Shown: piece by piece, positions 24,096 to 35,000 of the stretch | Numbering within the stretch: position 1 is the stretch's first letter | How the letters are laid out: each line of letters opens with the position of its first letter | From: Geosiphon pyriformis | Taxonomy: Eukaryota > Glomeromycota > Glomeromycetes > Archaeosporales > Geosiphonaceae | Assembly (NCBI GenBank): GCA_016748015.1 | Contig: JAAOMT010000094.1 | Coordinates: forward strand, 374,251 to 438,250 | Direction: 5' to 3' | Length of the DNA stretch: 64,000 nucleotides | Program-made: the position numbers and the translations under genes | The notes under the pieces: model-generated | The model's input: the letters and a program-made list of their open reading frames with translations, nothing else | Told to the model about the DNA's origin: nothing | Databases searched by the model: none

Positions 24096-24800
24096 TTAAA
24101 ATATATTACTGTGAATAACTCCAATTTCTAAATTATTTAATAAAATTATGGAGTAATTATTGGGGTTGTAAAAAGTAACTCGGATTTTCTTTGTTCCTTC
24201 TGGAATATAAATGTTTGGGATCAAAATATTATGTTCCAAGCAGACTTGTTCATTGGACTCAAAAATTTGTTGTGTGGTTGTTGACTTTGGGCAGGTGTAG
24301 ATTTCCAGATGTTCTCCAAAGGGTGAGATAATAATCAGTTGTAGAAGTCTGAAAATCTGGTGGGATTTGTTCTGTGTGTTAAGAGCTATATTAACTGGAA
24401 CTGTGAATCGTCCAGTTGAACCAAAACCTTGGGTTCCTCTATCACTTTTTCCTAATTGTTCTCTTTGATTGACTAGTTGCAAACCCAAAATATTGATTAA
24501 GAGTAAATAAATAGCTTGGGCAATTTTTTCAGCATGTTCGATCTTGAATGGTTTGTCAGTTTCATTTTGAAGCATCACTGTTATGTCTCCAGTATATCCA
24601 GCATTGATTATTCCTCCTCTGACATTGATTTCTTTGCTTGCCAGAGAGGACTGGAAGGCAATTTGAATCATTGCTCCTGGTGGGATTTCGAGTGCAATTT
24701 TGAGGTTGATTTTTGTAAGAGATTTGGGTTTAAGAACAAGAGTATCCTTGCCTGGATATCTTAGGTCATATCCAGCATCAATTTCGTGTGCTTTTTCGGG
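24096..24800 (-). pseudogene. A3 dUTPase domain and linker to RT
   Basis: All five dUTPase motifs are in order: 1, DAGYDLRYP (about 24760-24785); 2, around QSSLASKE; 3, GGIINAGYTGDI (about 24590-24625), where the catalytic Asp expected after II is Asn; 4, EKIAQAIYLL; 5, RGTQGFGSTG (24411-24445). Active enzymes of this family are trimers that hydrolyse dUTP to dUMP and keep uracil out of DNA. The Asn in motif 3 would be expected to kill activity. After motif 5 comes RFTVPVN and a roughly 90-residue stretch of unknown role before RT. The domain sits between protease and RT in the same frame as both gag and protease. Confidence 0.85.
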
Positions 24801-24959
24801 TTTTATTCTTTGTCCGTTGTTGTTGAAGTATTTGAGTTGTAAGACAGGCTGATTTTAAATAAGGTAAATGGGTGTTGTTTCAATTTCTTCTGTTTTTTTA
24901 GGTTCTCCAAATTCAATTTCATTCTCATTATTTTTGCTGGGCAAGAGGATACTAAGAGC

Positions 24960-25600
24960 ATAGCATTCAGGACATCATTGTTCATTGCAAGGCATAATGC
25001 ATTCTTTACATAGCCTAATGTTCATTTGCTTTAATTGTTGAATTTGAGCTTCTTGGGTCGGGTAGTTGTGACTTGCAATTTGGTGGTAGACTTCTACTTC
25101 ATCTTCGTAATCGAATCCAGCTAATTCCATAGTGTATTCAATGTATTCTGCTTCCTTCATTTGACAAACATCTTTTTTGGTAGCTCCATTAATTAATGCC
25201 ATTGCTAAGTTGAAAATCATCTTGGCATTATGAGAGTAGTGATAAAGTTTGTTGAGAGCACTATTGTATGCTGCATTAAAGGGTGTTCCTCTTTTTACTT
25301 TTTTTGAAATTAATAAAGCATATTGGCAGGTCTGATCGCAGACACCTCCTCTCATTGCTACATCAATCCAATTGCATTCTTCTGGTAGCATATCTCCACA
25401 AGTCAAACAAGAGGTGTTGTCCCATTTTCCACTCCTTTTTATTAGATGGCCCCATCACTCTTTGTGGCAAGCCTTGCAGTAATAACAAATATGATTTTCA
25501 TATTCTTCTTTAGGTGAAATGCAGGCTCCCATTGACGATAGTTTCTTGTGGCAGTCCTTACATTTAAGGGGAATATAGGGGCATTGTTTTCTTGGTTCAG
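24960..25600 (-). pseudogene. A3 cysteine-rich region between protease and dUTPase
   Basis: Several CxxC-type clusters: CKDCHKKLSSMGAC, CYYCKACHK, SCLTCGDMLP, CDQTC and CKECIMPCNEQ followed by CPEC. The spacing suggests several zinc sites in about 200 residues, with a helical middle part (FNAAYNSALNKLYHYSHNAK). It is in frame with the protease before and the dUTPase after. Family B has an equivalent region (35880-35280). I know of no standard Gypsy domain here, and its role is unknown. TGA and TAA stops interrupt it. Confidence 0.75.
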
Positions 25601-25779
25601 GTTTTGAGTAAGGTATATTCCATCCAGAGGTTTTAGGTTTAGTGTGTGGGGTAAAATTTTCTTGTTCTGTTTCATCAGTCCAGTTGGACATTAATCCAAG
25701 AGCCATGAATGTTTCGAGTATTGGTTTTTCTTCTTCTGGTTCAAATTCAAAAGCTGGGGCTTTTTCAGAGCGTTTGTTG

Positions 25780-26195
25780 AATGTACCACAAATGGTAGGT
25801 ACCCGGGCGTGTTGTCCTTGGTAGGAGATTGTTAACTCTTGTGTTTCCCAATTCAGATTAGCATTGGCTTTTTGAAGCCAATCATTTCCGACGAAAGCTT
25901 GGTATTGGAGTGCGTTTATTACAAGAACTTTGACTGGAATGGTGATTCTATCAAGAGTGAATGGAAAATTGTCAATTTCTCTTACTGGGGTCTTTTTCAT
26001 GCCATCGGCAGTAATGATTACTGTTTGAGCTGGTCGGTCAACATTTCTTTTTAACTGTTGCATTAACTGGTAGGTAATAATGCTTCCAGGGGATCCACTG
26101 TTTAGGATCAAGCGAATTGGCTTTCCTTCTACTTCAGCTTCTGTGTACATTACAGTAATGGCTTTTTGCTCATTAGCCGCTGTATTGCTAAGCAA
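25780..26195 (-). pseudogene. A3 aspartic protease domain
   Basis: Retropepsin-like: KPIRLILNSGSPGSIITYQL, where the catalytic D-S-G reads N-S-G, then the PVREIDNFPFTLDRITIPV flap region and AFVGNDWLQKANANLNW. It works as a dimer to cut the polyprotein. The Asp to Asn change at the active site indicates a dead enzyme. It shares its frame with gag upstream, so no ribosomal frameshift separates them. Confidence 0.85.
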
Positions 26196-26499
26196 GAATG
26201 GTGATTCATTTGCTTCAAATTCAAAAGGAAAGATATTAGAGAGATTGGCATTTTCAGCAATTCGGGCTGGTGGAATAGTGGTGTGGTTATGAGAAGGGTT
26301 TCATTATTGTTGTGCTGCAGCTTTACCTTCCGAGAGTGCAGTATGGTGAAAATCCTGTTCTTCTAGCATTTTTAAATAACTGGGTTGAGTATGGTAATGG
26401 TTGGGTCTTGGTTGAGTGGTATTTCGGGGAACCAATTGGTTGTTCAAACTGATTCTACTGTTGTTTACTTGGTATTGGTTTTGTGGTGTGAATTGATTT

Positions 26500-28235
26500 T
26501 GTGTAATCAGTCTTCGAGCAGGTACTTGATAATGTTGTGTGGGTGGTTGTTGGTATTGCTGTTGGATTGGTTGTAGGGCAGGCTGATAATAGTTATTTTG
26601 GTATTGGGGTCTTGGTAGATAGTAAGCTGGTGGTGATGGTTAATAATAAGATTGCTGTGGTGGAGAATAATGTTGATTACCCCTATTTTGTTGGTCTCGT
26701 TGCAGCTTTCTGCAATCTCTTTTCCAGTGGTCAGAGATTCCACAGTAATGGCAATTCTGGGGCTGGTTATTGGAAAATGGTGCAAAGTTATTTTGATTTT
26801 GTCTTTGAAGTGATTGATATCTTTGGGATTGTTGTTGTTGTTAGTTGGTAAAATAGTTTTCGACCTTCTTTGTAAGTTGGTCAATTTTTTCCTCAGCTGC
26901 TGAGCTGGTTTTTCTAATTGTCAAATTTACAAGTTTTGTATGATTGGCTTCTTCCATGGCCATTTCGTATCTTTTCGCATGCTGTATGGCAGAGTTTAAA
27001 TCTTCTGGCGTGTGTGGACGAACCTTTTTAATTAGTTTATCTTTTAGACCAGCAATAAATTGATCCAAGATTTGAGCATCGGAATAATAATTATTTGTCT
27101 TGAGTTGGCGAATCTATCTGAGAAGTTTGTTGAATTTCCCAATATAAGTCATAACGAATTCGGAGGGTTCTTGTTTGATATTTCGAAAACGATTGCCAAG
27201 AGTAATGGAGGTATTATTGTTGGTAAACTGTTCAAGGAAGGCTGTTTTGAAAGTGTTTCAATCATTGAATGGGGCAGCCAGGTTTTCAAACCATTCTCCT
27301 GCTGTTCCTTTGAGAAAGTATGGAATTGTTCTTAACATTCTGGTGGCATTCCATCTATTTGCATCTCCGGTTTTAGTAACTTGGTCGAGCCATTCTTGAG
27401 GACTGGTCTCAATATCTTCTCCATTGAATTTAGGAATTTTTGCAATGTATGTTGTCATTTCGTCTTCTTCATTTTCACTGTCTATTGATTCTTCTTCAGT
27501 TATTTCAGAGTTGTTTTCTTTGTTTGCTGCTGTCTCAGAGTGTTCACTTTGATTTTCAGCTAGAAAATCAAGAAAATTGGAACTAGTTTGAAGGGGTTCT
27601 TGTTGTCTGGTAGGACTTCTGAGTGATGTAAAATCTTCTGGTCTTGCAAATCGATTCAAGGGTGAATTAGGTATTTGTGCTTGTGCAAGTGAAGCTGGAA
27701 AAGGTGTGATAGTAAGTGGAAATTTTGAACTGGTTCCTTGTTCAGGTGTTTGTAAATGTTTGGCAGTTGTTTTCGGTAGTGTTGAAGTATTTGGGGTGGT
27801 TCTTGAATATTGTTTTAATTTGTTTTTGCCTTTGTTGCTTGTTTCTGTTTCCGATTCAAAGTCAATAGTGTATTGAGACTGCACTGGATATGTTTTTTCA
27901 CAGTATTTGATAATGTTAAAATTAAGTTCATGAAAGTAAGTGGCAAGTGTTTCACTATTAAGGTCTTCAGTTCCCAACTGTAAATAGTGTGCTAAATTAT
28001 TGTAAAGGTTGCTTCTAATTTCTGAGATATTGTAATTTCCAAAAAAATAATTGTTGATGTGGTTTTTAATGTATTGATATACTGATTTCTTGACAACTTC
28101 AATTCCGTCTGGAATGTTGAATCTTTGCTTGCAGTGGGTGTAAATTGATTGGTAATACTCTAGAGTTGTTGTGTCTGGTGTGGTCGCTACTTTGAAGTTG
28201 TTTTTGCTGTGTTGTTTCCGTGGGAGAGCACCAAA
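26500..28235 (-). pseudogene. A3 gag
   Basis: The frame opens right after the LTR at 28235 but I find no conserved ATG. N-terminal part: TTTLEYYQSIYTHCKQRF. Capsid-like retrotransposon gag region about 27480-27100: YIAKIPKFNGEDIETSPQEW, YFLKGTAGEWFENL, ILDQFIAGLKDKLIKKV. A CCHC knuckle CHYCGISDHWKRDC lies at about 26710-26755, followed by a Gln/Pro/Tyr-rich tail. Stops: TGA at 27258 (expected Trp), a TAG near 27116 and a TAA near 26841 (expected Gln). Gag packages the RNA and forms the particle. Confidence 0.85.
28222..28235 (-). promoter_or_regulatory. A3 primer-binding site
   Basis: TTTGGTGCTCTCCC read on the minus strand immediately after the LTR end. The TGGTGCTC core is complementary to a tRNA 3' end in ...GAGCACCA. 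The same core follows the LTRs of A4, B+ and B2. I cannot name the tRNA. Confidence 0.75.
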
Positions 28236-29221
28236 TGTTACCGGAGGTTTTTGGTCTCTTTTCTGTAATGTTGTTGATACTTATTTGCTGTGAATTTACG
28301 TTTTCTGGATGTGGTTGAACCTCCAATAACTGAATTTTTTTTAACTTCAAATTATTTTCTATAATTTGAACTTGCTGGGCTTATGAGTGGAATGGCCAAT
28401 TCCGTGTCAGTTGCTTTATGTAGTTACATTGTAGTAAATGTCAACTCTTTCCCAGAAATTGCTCGTCTAGAAGCTCACTAAAAATATGTAGTTACTTTGC
28501 TGTGAAAGTCAACTCTTCTACAGGAATCTTGTCTGTAGGCTACCCTAATGATTGTAATAAGAAAAATAAAAGAAAATAAAAGAAATGTAAAAGAAATAGA
28601 ATTTTGTCAAGGGAAATGTTTTCTATCCAGGCCTGGAGTTACTAACAGTTTACTGAAATTGGTAGCTAATCAATTTCGAAATGTTAGTTGGTTTTTGGGG
28701 ATTTTCCAAGGGCAATAATTAAAAAATTTGGTTTTTTAAATTATTTGGTATTTATTTCTTTTTGTGTGTGTAGAAATGGTTCTAAGTAATAAATCTAAAG
28801 TAAGATACATTTTTTCGAAGAGAAAAGCTCTTCTTTTATACAACTTGTCATAACACTATTCTATGAACTTGAACTTTGCTATTTTCTACAATTTCGCTGA
28901 ACTAAAGATACATTTTGGTGAACTACAAGTTATTTCTGTAAACTATTAGATATTTCGGTGAACTATCAATTATTTCGGCAAATTTCTATAAATTTTGGTG
29001 AACTTTTGAATGTTACATAGTTCGGGGTATTGCATGATTGATCATCGCAATTAGGTTACATTTGTGTTGTGTACAATTTGGGTTATTAATTAAATAATAA
29101 TTTCAGACATTCTTTGCTAATGTAATAAGTGATAATTTGAAACAATAATATATGCTAATTAATGATAGAAATTATGAGATAATTTCATGCTAAATGATAT
29201 CTCTAATTTCATCTGGTAACA
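28236..29221 (-). repeat. A3 5' LTR (986 bp)
   Basis: TGTTACC...GGTAACA ends, 7-bp perfect inverted. It contains an array of GTGAACTA-type repeats at about 28885-29005. It is complete and is the reference copy of the family-A LTR in this window. Confidence 0.92.
28885..29005. repeat. GTGAACTAY tandem array in the family-A LTR
   Basis: Five or six degenerate units of about 22-25 bp, each reading close to TTTCGGTGAACTAYNA, one after the other. The same array is visible, more decayed, at about 42570-42665 (A2), 55300-55415 (A4) and 11900-12000 (A0), so it belongs to the LTR. It may be a regulatory module. Confidence 0.7.
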
Positions 29222-29225
29222 TCAG

Positions 29226-29736
29226 CCATATAGAGCATTGCTTAAAAATTCATAGCACATTGCTCGAGAATGTGAGCAATCTCGTAGAACCCAAATCATG
29301 TATATATAGCAGTAGTATCAAAAGCTAGAAAAAGAAACTTCTAGAGTCAGTAGGACTTTCAGAGTCAATTAAACTTGCAGATCATAATTATTAAATACTC
29401 CTCTTTTTAAGGATAGTTGCTATTACTTGAAATGAAATTATATCAATAAAATATCTCTTCAATTCTTCAAATCCATGTTATTATCCACTACTTAACCTGC
29501 TGGCACAATAGCTCTTAATTATGGCTATTGACAAGACACTTATTTCTTATTTTATTATATTTTATTTTATTTTTCTTTATTTTATTTTCTTTTGTTGTTT
29601 ACTAATTGATTAAGAATTAAGCACTGAGTTATTAACATCAAGAATAGCCTGGTAAAAAACCCAGAAATAAGAGTAAAATTATATATATATTAATGGATAG
29701 CTTACCAGAAGGGCATGACTGTCAGAATAAACCAGT
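29226..29736 (+). mobile_element. B+ 5' LTR, segment 2
   Basis: Resumes the B+ LTR after A3 (CCATATAGAGCATTGC) and matches 41375-41874 of the 3' LTR. It contains the TATA-like GTATATATAGCAG at about 29300-29312. It ends at 29736, where CCAG (29733-29736) is the target site of B2. Continues at 39836. Confidence 0.85.
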
Positions 29737-30342
29737 ATTACAAGTGATTATTTGGGGTCTCAAATCAAATAACAAACTCGTAAGTTGGTGTTCAATTGAT
29801 ATAATGACGTTGGTTTCTGAAGGTATTATAGATCTGAAGGTTTTGGTTGAGTTCTTTGTATAATAGACAAAAATTCAATGATTGTTTTCAGTAATCTCCT
29901 GGAATTGCAATTCCATCAAATTTTTTTCTTAGTGTGGTGGCCAGTAATCCTCCTGGTAAGCTATCCTCAATTCTATGAGTGTTTTACTCTTGTTTCACAG
30001 GTCTTTTACTAGTCCCTATGACATCTATAACTCAGCACTTTTAATCCTTAATTAGTTTTAGTAATAACAACAAAATCAAAGAAAAAAAAATAAAAATAAA
30101 AATAAAAAAAATGAAAAGAAATAAGTCAATACAATTGCAAGTTAGTATCCTGTTAATAACTATGATTAAGAGCTATTGTTCCAGTGTGGTTAAGTATAAA
30201 TTACTATCAACATGAACTGTTAATAGTAGAGAGTGGATTGAGATAACAAATAGTTATTTATTAAATGATTGTGATTTTTGGAAAGTTGCTTAGATTGAAT
30301 CTAAACTGGGAAGTTTGTTTTTTTCTACTTCTAATACTACTG

Positions 30343-30355
30343 CTATATATACATA
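30343..30355 (-). promoter_or_regulatory. TATA-like box in B2 3' LTR
   Basis: TATGTATATATAGC read on the minus strand, at the same place in the other family-B LTRs (39579-39590, 41451-41460, about 51731-51743). Likely the core promoter at the U3/R border; the start site is not determined. Confidence 0.55.
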
Positions 30356-30389
30356 ATTGAGATTCATCAATTCCTCAATTCTTCACACC

Positions 30390-30535
30390 AGGAATTCTGG
30401 AATTTCTGGAATCCTGCAATTTTTTTTGAAAGAAATCCTGGAATTCTGGAATCCTGTGATTTCTTATACGAGAATCTTGAAATTCCTGGAATTCTGCAAT
30501 TTTTCTTGAGAAGAATCCTGGAATTTCACATTTAT
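30390..30535 (-). promoter_or_regulatory. TTCTGGAA repeat array in B2 U3
   Basis: Exact TTCTGGAA at 30395-30402, 30404-30411 and 30444-30451, plus near copies. The other LTR has five (39629, 39638, 39678, 39718 and 39760). TTCnnGAA is the tail-to-tail pair of a heat-shock element. The array lies just upstream of the TATA-like box on the element strand. Binding by heat-shock factor is inference. Confidence 0.45.
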
Positions 30536-30597
30536 TATGTTTATTTCTGATTGGCTAATTTATATGTTAATATACTTTCTATATTTTATAAGTAACA

Positions 30598-30614
30598 TTA
30601 TTCCCTTCTTTTTA
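30598..30614 (-). promoter_or_regulatory. B2 polypurine tract
   Basis: AAAAAGAAGGGAATAA read on the minus strand next to the 3' LTR. It matches the AAAAAAGGGAATAA before the B+ 3' LTR (41221-41234). It primes plus-strand DNA. Confidence 0.65.
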
Positions 30615-30617
30615 ATA

Positions 30618-31250
30618 TTAAGCTTTATTAAGATCTCTCAAATCTCTTAACTTTAGTTCTCTGTCTATAAGTATTTCTTGGACCTCTTTTTTGAGAATTA
30701 CTTGAATTATCTTGTTTTGTAATTCTTTAAATTGGGTGTTGGTTATTTTTCCCATTTGGTTAACTATAATAGAGTCCAGTTCTGAATTAAGTAGGATTTC
30801 TGGTCTGTCTTGAAATTCCATATGTAGCCAATAGATGGCTCTTGCTTGTGTAGTTAAATTGTTTTTTCCCACAAATTGTTCCAGTTGTTGTAATATTGTT
30901 GTGTCAAATAATCGTTTTGTTTTATCTGTGTATAAGTTCTGAATGTTCAAGTGTCATCCCAAGTGAGAATAACAAAAGTTTCTTGAAAATTCATGTATCC
31001 ATTATTTCCAAGTTTTTTTGGTCAATTCTTAATAGATGGTGACACTTATTGGTTCTTCTATTGCTAATTTTATTTTCCAAACTATTTTGTTGATAGTGTT
31101 TTTTGTTTTTTTTTGACTTTTGTATTTGGGTTTTTTTCTGGTATCTCAGTATCAAATGGTTTGTTAATTGATAGTGATTTCTATATTTTGTTGTTGAATC
31201 AGTTGGAAGAGTTGTTGTGCTAATAAGTGGATGTTATCAGTAATTTTCAT
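30618..31250 (-). pseudogene. B2 ORF-X
   Basis: An ATG at 31250 and the stop at 30618 lie in one frame of 211 codons, broken by several internal stops (TAA and TGA). The N-terminus MKITDNIHLLAQQLFQLIQQ aligns with family-A ORF-X (MTIPQNIQQLSQKLMLALKT). The C-terminal half (RAIYWLHMEF ... PEILLNSE ... QMGKITNTQFKEL) aligns with RAALRLYDLF ... ENILQNP ... YIGKLTELKFQQF. The position is the same: after integrase, next to the polypurine tract. Function unknown. Confidence 0.65.
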
Positions 31251-31439
31251 TTTTTTGAAGTCTTTTGTTGCATCTATTATGTCTATATATACTCTTTTTC
31301 TTGTTCAATTTTATGTGTTTGGTTCAATAATTATGATTGGTTTCAGATCTTGTGGAATCTTATCTGGTTGGACTAGTATTCTTTGTACTCCTAATTGTGG
31401 AATATTACTGGTAGATGGTAACTCTGTATGGTGATATGA

Positions 31440-32690
31440 TTTCAGTCGATCATTATGTGCTGCTTTGGCTAAAATTTTGTTGTTCTATCTTAATTTATAA
31501 GCTCCATTTCCCAGAATTTTTTCTATGTGAAATGGTTTGTCTCATTTGGAGTCAAATTTTCCACTCCATTGTTTTTCTGCTTTGGTACAATGTAAAAGTA
31601 CTTTGTCTCCAATCCTGAATTCAACTGGTTTATCTGGTAATTGGTTATTATGTCTTTCTTTCTGTTTTTTTTATGACTGTTGTATGTTATCAGCTGCTCT
31701 TTGTCATTTGTTTTCTAGAGTTTCCATTAGATTATATGTTCTTCTCAACAAAGTTTCTTGGAAATTTTTTTCTGTTATTGGTTCAGTTGGATATGTGTTG
31801 ATCTTTATTTCAACTGGTAATATTGCTGTTTTACTGTATACCAATTCAAATAGTATTGCTTGTGTGATATCTTGTTTCATTGTCTGATACGTAAATAGCA
31901 CTAATGGTATAAACAAATCCTATTCTTCTTGATTTTCTTGGCTGATTTTGGCAATTGCTTTACACAGTGTTCTATTGAATCTTTCAACTAATCCATTGGT
32001 TTGTGAATAATATGATAATGATAATGGTCTTTTTATTCTAAATCTTTAACTTAATTCTGCCAATGTTCTATTCACAAAGTGAGTTTCTTGATCTGATAAT
32101 AATTTTTTTAGACATCTGTGTCAACAAATCAAATCTTGATGAATGAATTCAGCAACGGATTTTGCATCCACTCTTTGAATGGCTTTTGCTTCTGGCCATT
32201 TGGTAAGATAATCCATGGCTACTGCAATATATTTGTTGTCTCTGCTGATAATTGTCAATGATCCAACTAAGTCAATTCTAATACAATTAAATAGTTGTCC
32301 TATTTTGATTGGTCTTAATGGTTCACTTGGTTTTGTTCCTTCTTTTTTTTAATAAGCATTACAATTTTGAACATATTGAATAATATCTGGATATATTGAT
32401 GGCCAATAGTATTTTTTTCTAGTTCTTTTCATAGTTGCTTTTTTATAAAAATGTCCTGCTGTTGGATCAGAGTGCATGTTGAACAATATTGTCTCTTTTT
32501 CTGGTTCTGTAACCACTCTGGTTGGTTGATTTGAATTTTTTTTGTTCTTCCAATACAGTATATTTTGGTGAATAATAAAATATTTTAATTGTTGTTTGAT
32601 GCTGTTTTGTTCATTTTGAGATAATTTCTCCTTGAACTGTTGGGTATTTATATAGTGTTGGAGTTGTTGGTATTTTTGTGTGTTCATCTT
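31440..32690 (-). pseudogene. B2 integrase region
   Basis: HHCC: MHSDPTAGHFYKKATMKRTR (His, His) and QNCNAY, where one Cys of C-x2-C is lost (about 32350-32480). The core is visible around 32230-31960, with the second Asp and VERFN relics, then the region matching FIPLVLFTYQTMKQDITQA. The C-terminal GPY/F-like part lies about 31490-31620. Many stops. Confidence 0.75.
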
Positions 32691-32699
32691 TTGTTATAT

Positions 32700-33224
32700 T
32701 TTTGTGTTCAATTGTTTGGATTTTGTTATATTTTTGGATTGAAATGTTCTTTAGATTTGTTTTATCTGTAATAAACCATCAGCATTTCTATTTTCTTTTC
32801 CCTTTTTATAATGTACTGTATATTTGAATGGTAATAGTTCTATTTTCCATTGAGTGTGATGATCATCTTCAAATTTTTGCTTTTGGATTGAAGTCAATCC
32901 TTTATGATCTGTGTAGATGTCGAATTTTTGGCTCAAGTATTCTTTCCATTTTATGACTGCTCAGTATATTGCTAAGTGTTCCAATGCTGGTGTTCCATAG
33001 TTCTTTTCTGCTGGACTCAAAATTTGACTGGCATATGCTACTGAATGCTCTCTTCCATCTGGTCCTCTCTGTGATAGTACTGCTTTCAATGCTTGACTTG
33101 ATGCATCAGTAGTAATGATGAATGACTTGTTGTAGTCTGGATAGATCAATACTAGAGCTTGGATAAGCTTTCTTCTTAGTGTGTCAAAAACTTTTTGCTG
33201 AAGTTCTGTCCATTCATATTTCAC
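32700..33224 (-). pseudogene. B2 RNase H domain
   Basis: FIITTDASSQALKAVLSQRG, VAYASQILSPAEKNYGTPAL (Glu missing from TELE) and FDIYTDHKGLTSIQKQK. Typical Gypsy RNase H order, in frame pieces 33224-32961 and 32936-32751. Confidence 0.8.
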
Positions 33225-33229
33225 ATTCT

Positions 33230-34060
33230 TGTTTTGGAGTTGATGTAATGACTAAGCCAGTTTAGAAAAATCCTTGATAAAGTGGCAATAGTATCCAGCA
33301 AATCCCAAAAATGCTCTTAGTTCTGTGAGATTATTTGGTACTAAAAAGTTCTTGACAGCTTCAATCTTGTTTGGATCCATTTTGATGCCATTTTTGCTTA
33401 TGACATGTTCCAAAAATTTTAATTCTGTTTTGCTGAAGAAGCATTTGTTTGCATTCAACTTCAATTCTGTTCTTTTGAGTCTTTCAAACACTTGCTGTAG
33501 ATGATGGAGATGATTATCAAATGTTTTTGAGAATATGTTGGTGTTATCTAAGTATACAACTACTGATTTCCACAATAGTTCTGTGTAAACAATTTCTATT
33601 AGCCTTTAGAATGTGGCTGGTGCATTTATTAATCCAAATAGCATGACTTTGAATTCAAAATTTCTCTCTCTTGTTGTAAATGCAGTCTTTTTTTTGTCAG
33701 CTGGATCTATGGCTACTTGTCAATAGCCACTATCTGAATTTAGTATTAAGAACCATTTGTTTCTCCCAAAAGCATCGAATAATTTTTGAATCTGTGGAGT
33801 TGGATAACTGTCTTCATGAGTAACACTGTTGAGTTTTCTATAATTTACACAAAAGCAGATCTTCCCATTTTTTTTCCAGACTAGTACCACTGGTAATGAC
33901 TATGGACTCATTGATGGCTGAATTAGCCTATTGTTTAACATCCGATTTATTTCTTGACAGATGATTTCATGGCTAGCTGGTGGTATCTGATATGTTCTTT
34001 GTTTAATTGGCATTGCATCTCCAGTCTTGATCTGATGCTGGATGATGTTAGTTTAGCCAA
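33230..34060 (-). pseudogene. B2 reverse transcriptase domain
   Basis: Readable in order on the minus strand: AMPIKQRTYQIPPASHEII, a CFCVNYRKLNSVT-like region near 33840, FKVMLFGLINAPATF near 33630, and the catalytic VVVYLDNTNIFS (YLDN, second Asp changed) at about 33535-33575. Then comes FLEHVISKNGIKMDPNKIEA. Stops scatter through it. Polymerisation would be lost. Confidence 0.85.
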
Positions 34061-34976
34061 ATTTATTTTTACTAGCAAAGATGTCATTAAAATTTCTGAG
34101 TAATATCTTTAGTTGTATCTGTTGGAGTGGGTCTAGATTCTCTATGTTCATCTGTTCCAATTGTTCCAATTGGAGCAGATAACATTTGTTTTGTCCGTAA
34201 ATGGTTTGTGATATGATGTCCACATATTCACAAAGCTGTGAAAAATCTAGAATGTAGTTTGGTGGTTGATCTTCAACTCCAGTGGTTAAATATCTAATAA
34301 TGGTTTCCTTTGGTATTTCGATGACTTTTCCAGTTGTGTTGTAGATGGAAATTTTGATGTTCTTGGGGCTTTTGGCTAATATGTAGAGATTAGTGAGTCC
34401 AATTTCTCCTGATTCACAGATAGTAGTTTCTGTTTTAAACAACTGAGCTTGATCTTTTACTTCTCTTTTTATGGCTAATATATACTGGTCATATGGTGGA
34501 ATAGAAATTGATTGACAGATTGAGATAATTTCTTCTTTGTCAACAATTTCCTCCTCTGCCATATTGACTGGTATATCTATTCTACCCATTGATCTGAATC
34601 TTTGTATCTCTCTTGCTGTCATACCTAATTTTTCCTTTTTTCCTATTGAAATTAACTAAACTATTTTCACCAGAGATAAAAATATTGCCTGTGCTATCTT
34701 TTCATTTAGCTCTATAATATAGGCCTTTTTTGAATCATTTTGTAGCATGGTGATGATATTTTCTACATATCCCACATCAATTATTTCTCCTCTGATGTTG
34801 ATTTTCTTTTTCACTAAACTACTCCTAGATGCTAATTGAATTATAGTTGTTGCTAAAATTTCCAGAGCTATTTTGAGATTAATACATGTGCATAAATTTG
34901 GTTCTAATTTGATGGCTTCTTTTTCAGGATATTTTAGATCAAATCCGGCATCAGTATTATGCATGCATTCTGGCAT
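34053..34976 (-). pseudogene. B2 dUTPase domain and linker
   Basis: Motif 1, DAGFDLKYP; motif 2, QLASRSSL; motif 3, GEIIDVGYVENI with the catalytic Asp kept; motif 4, NEKIAQAIFL; motif 5 eroded to RFRSMG before RIDIPVN (near 34585-34620; stop or shift near 34630). Same place as in family A, between the Cys-rich region and RT, followed by a linker of about 170 residues (34540-34053). The kept motif 3 suggests the ancestral domain was catalytic. Confidence 0.85.
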
Positions 34977-35000
34977 AATATCTTCATTATTATTGCTGAA

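Larger units (their letters stand above)
19563..29221 (-). mobile_element. A3: family-A Gypsy-like LTR retrotransposon
   Basis: Long element on the minus strand with a TCAG target duplication (19559-19562 and 29222-29225). Order along the minus strand: 5' LTR 29221-28236, PBS, gag, protease, Cys-rich region, dUTPase, RT, RNase H, integrase, ORF-X, gap, 3' LTR to 19563. It is inserted in the 5' LTR of B+. Gag-pol is interrupted by stops, most from CGA or TGG to TGA, and by two changes of frame (between 24096 and 23871, and between 23305 and 22310). RT YLDD is intact. The aligned parts of its two LTRs are very similar, so it is among the youngest insertions. Confidence 0.9.
29737..30597 (-). 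repeat. B2 3' LTR (861 bp)
   Basis: Ends TATTAC... (TG decayed to TA) and ...AGTAACA. It carries the TTCTGGAA array at 30390-30535 and a TATA-like box at 30343-30355. Confidence 0.9.

Noticed and set aside
24516-27335. Open frames on the + strand across A3
   Set aside because: Antisense of gag, protease and dUTPase; repetitive hydrophobic translations without homology to each other or to domains.
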